Positions 63,963-64,000 of a DNA stretch of 64,000 nt are shown here, one piece after another. Each line of letters opens with the position of its first letter. Position 1 is the first letter of the stretch. Under the pieces are notes generated by a model. That model searched no databases and was not told the DNA's origin. It saw nothing but the letters and a program-made list of their open reading frames with translations. Both the position numbers and the translations under genes were made by a program. This DNA comes from Paramecium sonneborni. Taxonomy: Eukaryota > Ciliophora > Oligohymenophorea > Peniculida > Parameciidae. The stretch covers positions 300,953 through 364,952 of the forward strand of contig CAJJDN010000065.1 of assembly GCA_905182985.1 (NCBI GenBank), read 5' to 3'.

Positions 63963-64000
63963 TCAATTTCTTTCAGATTCATCATCAGAATGTGTCTGCA
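63963..64000 (-). CDS. Possible C-terminal tail of a gene running off the window
   Basis: On the minus strand the last 38 bases read QTHSDDESERN followed by TGA at 63965-63963, an acidic tail typical of a protein end. Too short to identify. Confidence 0.3.
   Translation of the reverse strand, partial: QTHSDDESERN

Noticed and set aside
1..64000. tRNA, rRNA, CRISPR or bacterial operon signals
   Set aside because: No cloverleaf, rRNA core or spaced repeat array was seen. The code usage and introns are eukaryotic (ciliate), so bacterial features are not expected.

Overview
The window looks like macronuclear DNA of a Paramecium-type ciliate. It is very AT-rich. Coding frames are full of in-frame TAA and TAG where homologous proteins have glutamine, and TGA is the only stop. 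Introns are tiny (about 21-34 nt, mostly GTA...TAG) and genes sit tens of bases apart. For most genes I spliced the introns by eye, and the spliced length came out as an exact multiple of three ending in TGA. Homology names come from recognising motifs by eye; no search was run.

Layout. 1-2376: SEY1/RHD3/atlastin-type ER-fusion GTPase (minus, C-terminus off window). 2999-5371: an exact 1,168-bp repeat flanking a 37-N gap. 5205-10806: two tandem voltage/cyclic-nucleotide-type K+ channels, each with a C-terminal CCHC zinc knuckle. 10845-13038: a six-intron coiled-coil protein. 13984-16061: minus-strand housekeeping genes (MRPL33-like, fumarylacetoacetase, possible small ORF, RNA polymerase subunit RPB12). 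16082-19295: CEP76, interrupted by an exact 1,229-bp assembly duplication. 19344-25885 (minus) and 33387-39738 (plus): two paralogous four-domain voltage-gated cation channels whose pores all carry Asp (DDDD). Between them lie a coiled-coil protein, an EF-hand-like protein, a B-box protein and a RecQ-shaped protein that has lost the helicase catalytic motifs. 39760-42512: Q/N/Y-rich coiled-coil protein, Yip1-family membrane protein and a membrane microprotein. 43249-49468: a roughly 2,065-aa TmcB/C-like multi-pass protein. 49745-51490: HEAT-like protein. 51515-56828: RING/B-box protein, SCP-type CTD phosphatase, Elongator ELP5-like protein and an unknown coiled-coil protein. 57463-63038: protein kinase with a huge coiled-coil tail that contains a near-identical 1.59-kb repeat.

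Theme. Several genes fit excitable-cilium and centriole biology: two K+ channels, two Ca-type channels, CEP76 and several coiled-coil proteins. The rest are housekeeping. The most notable items are two head-to-head gene pairs with only 20 and 23 bp between start codons, the DDDD filters in both four-domain channels, zinc knuckles on K+ channels, and the catalytically dead RecQ-like protein. Three repeats touching N positions need care: two are exact and almost certainly assembly artefacts, while the third carries in-frame coding differences and may be real.
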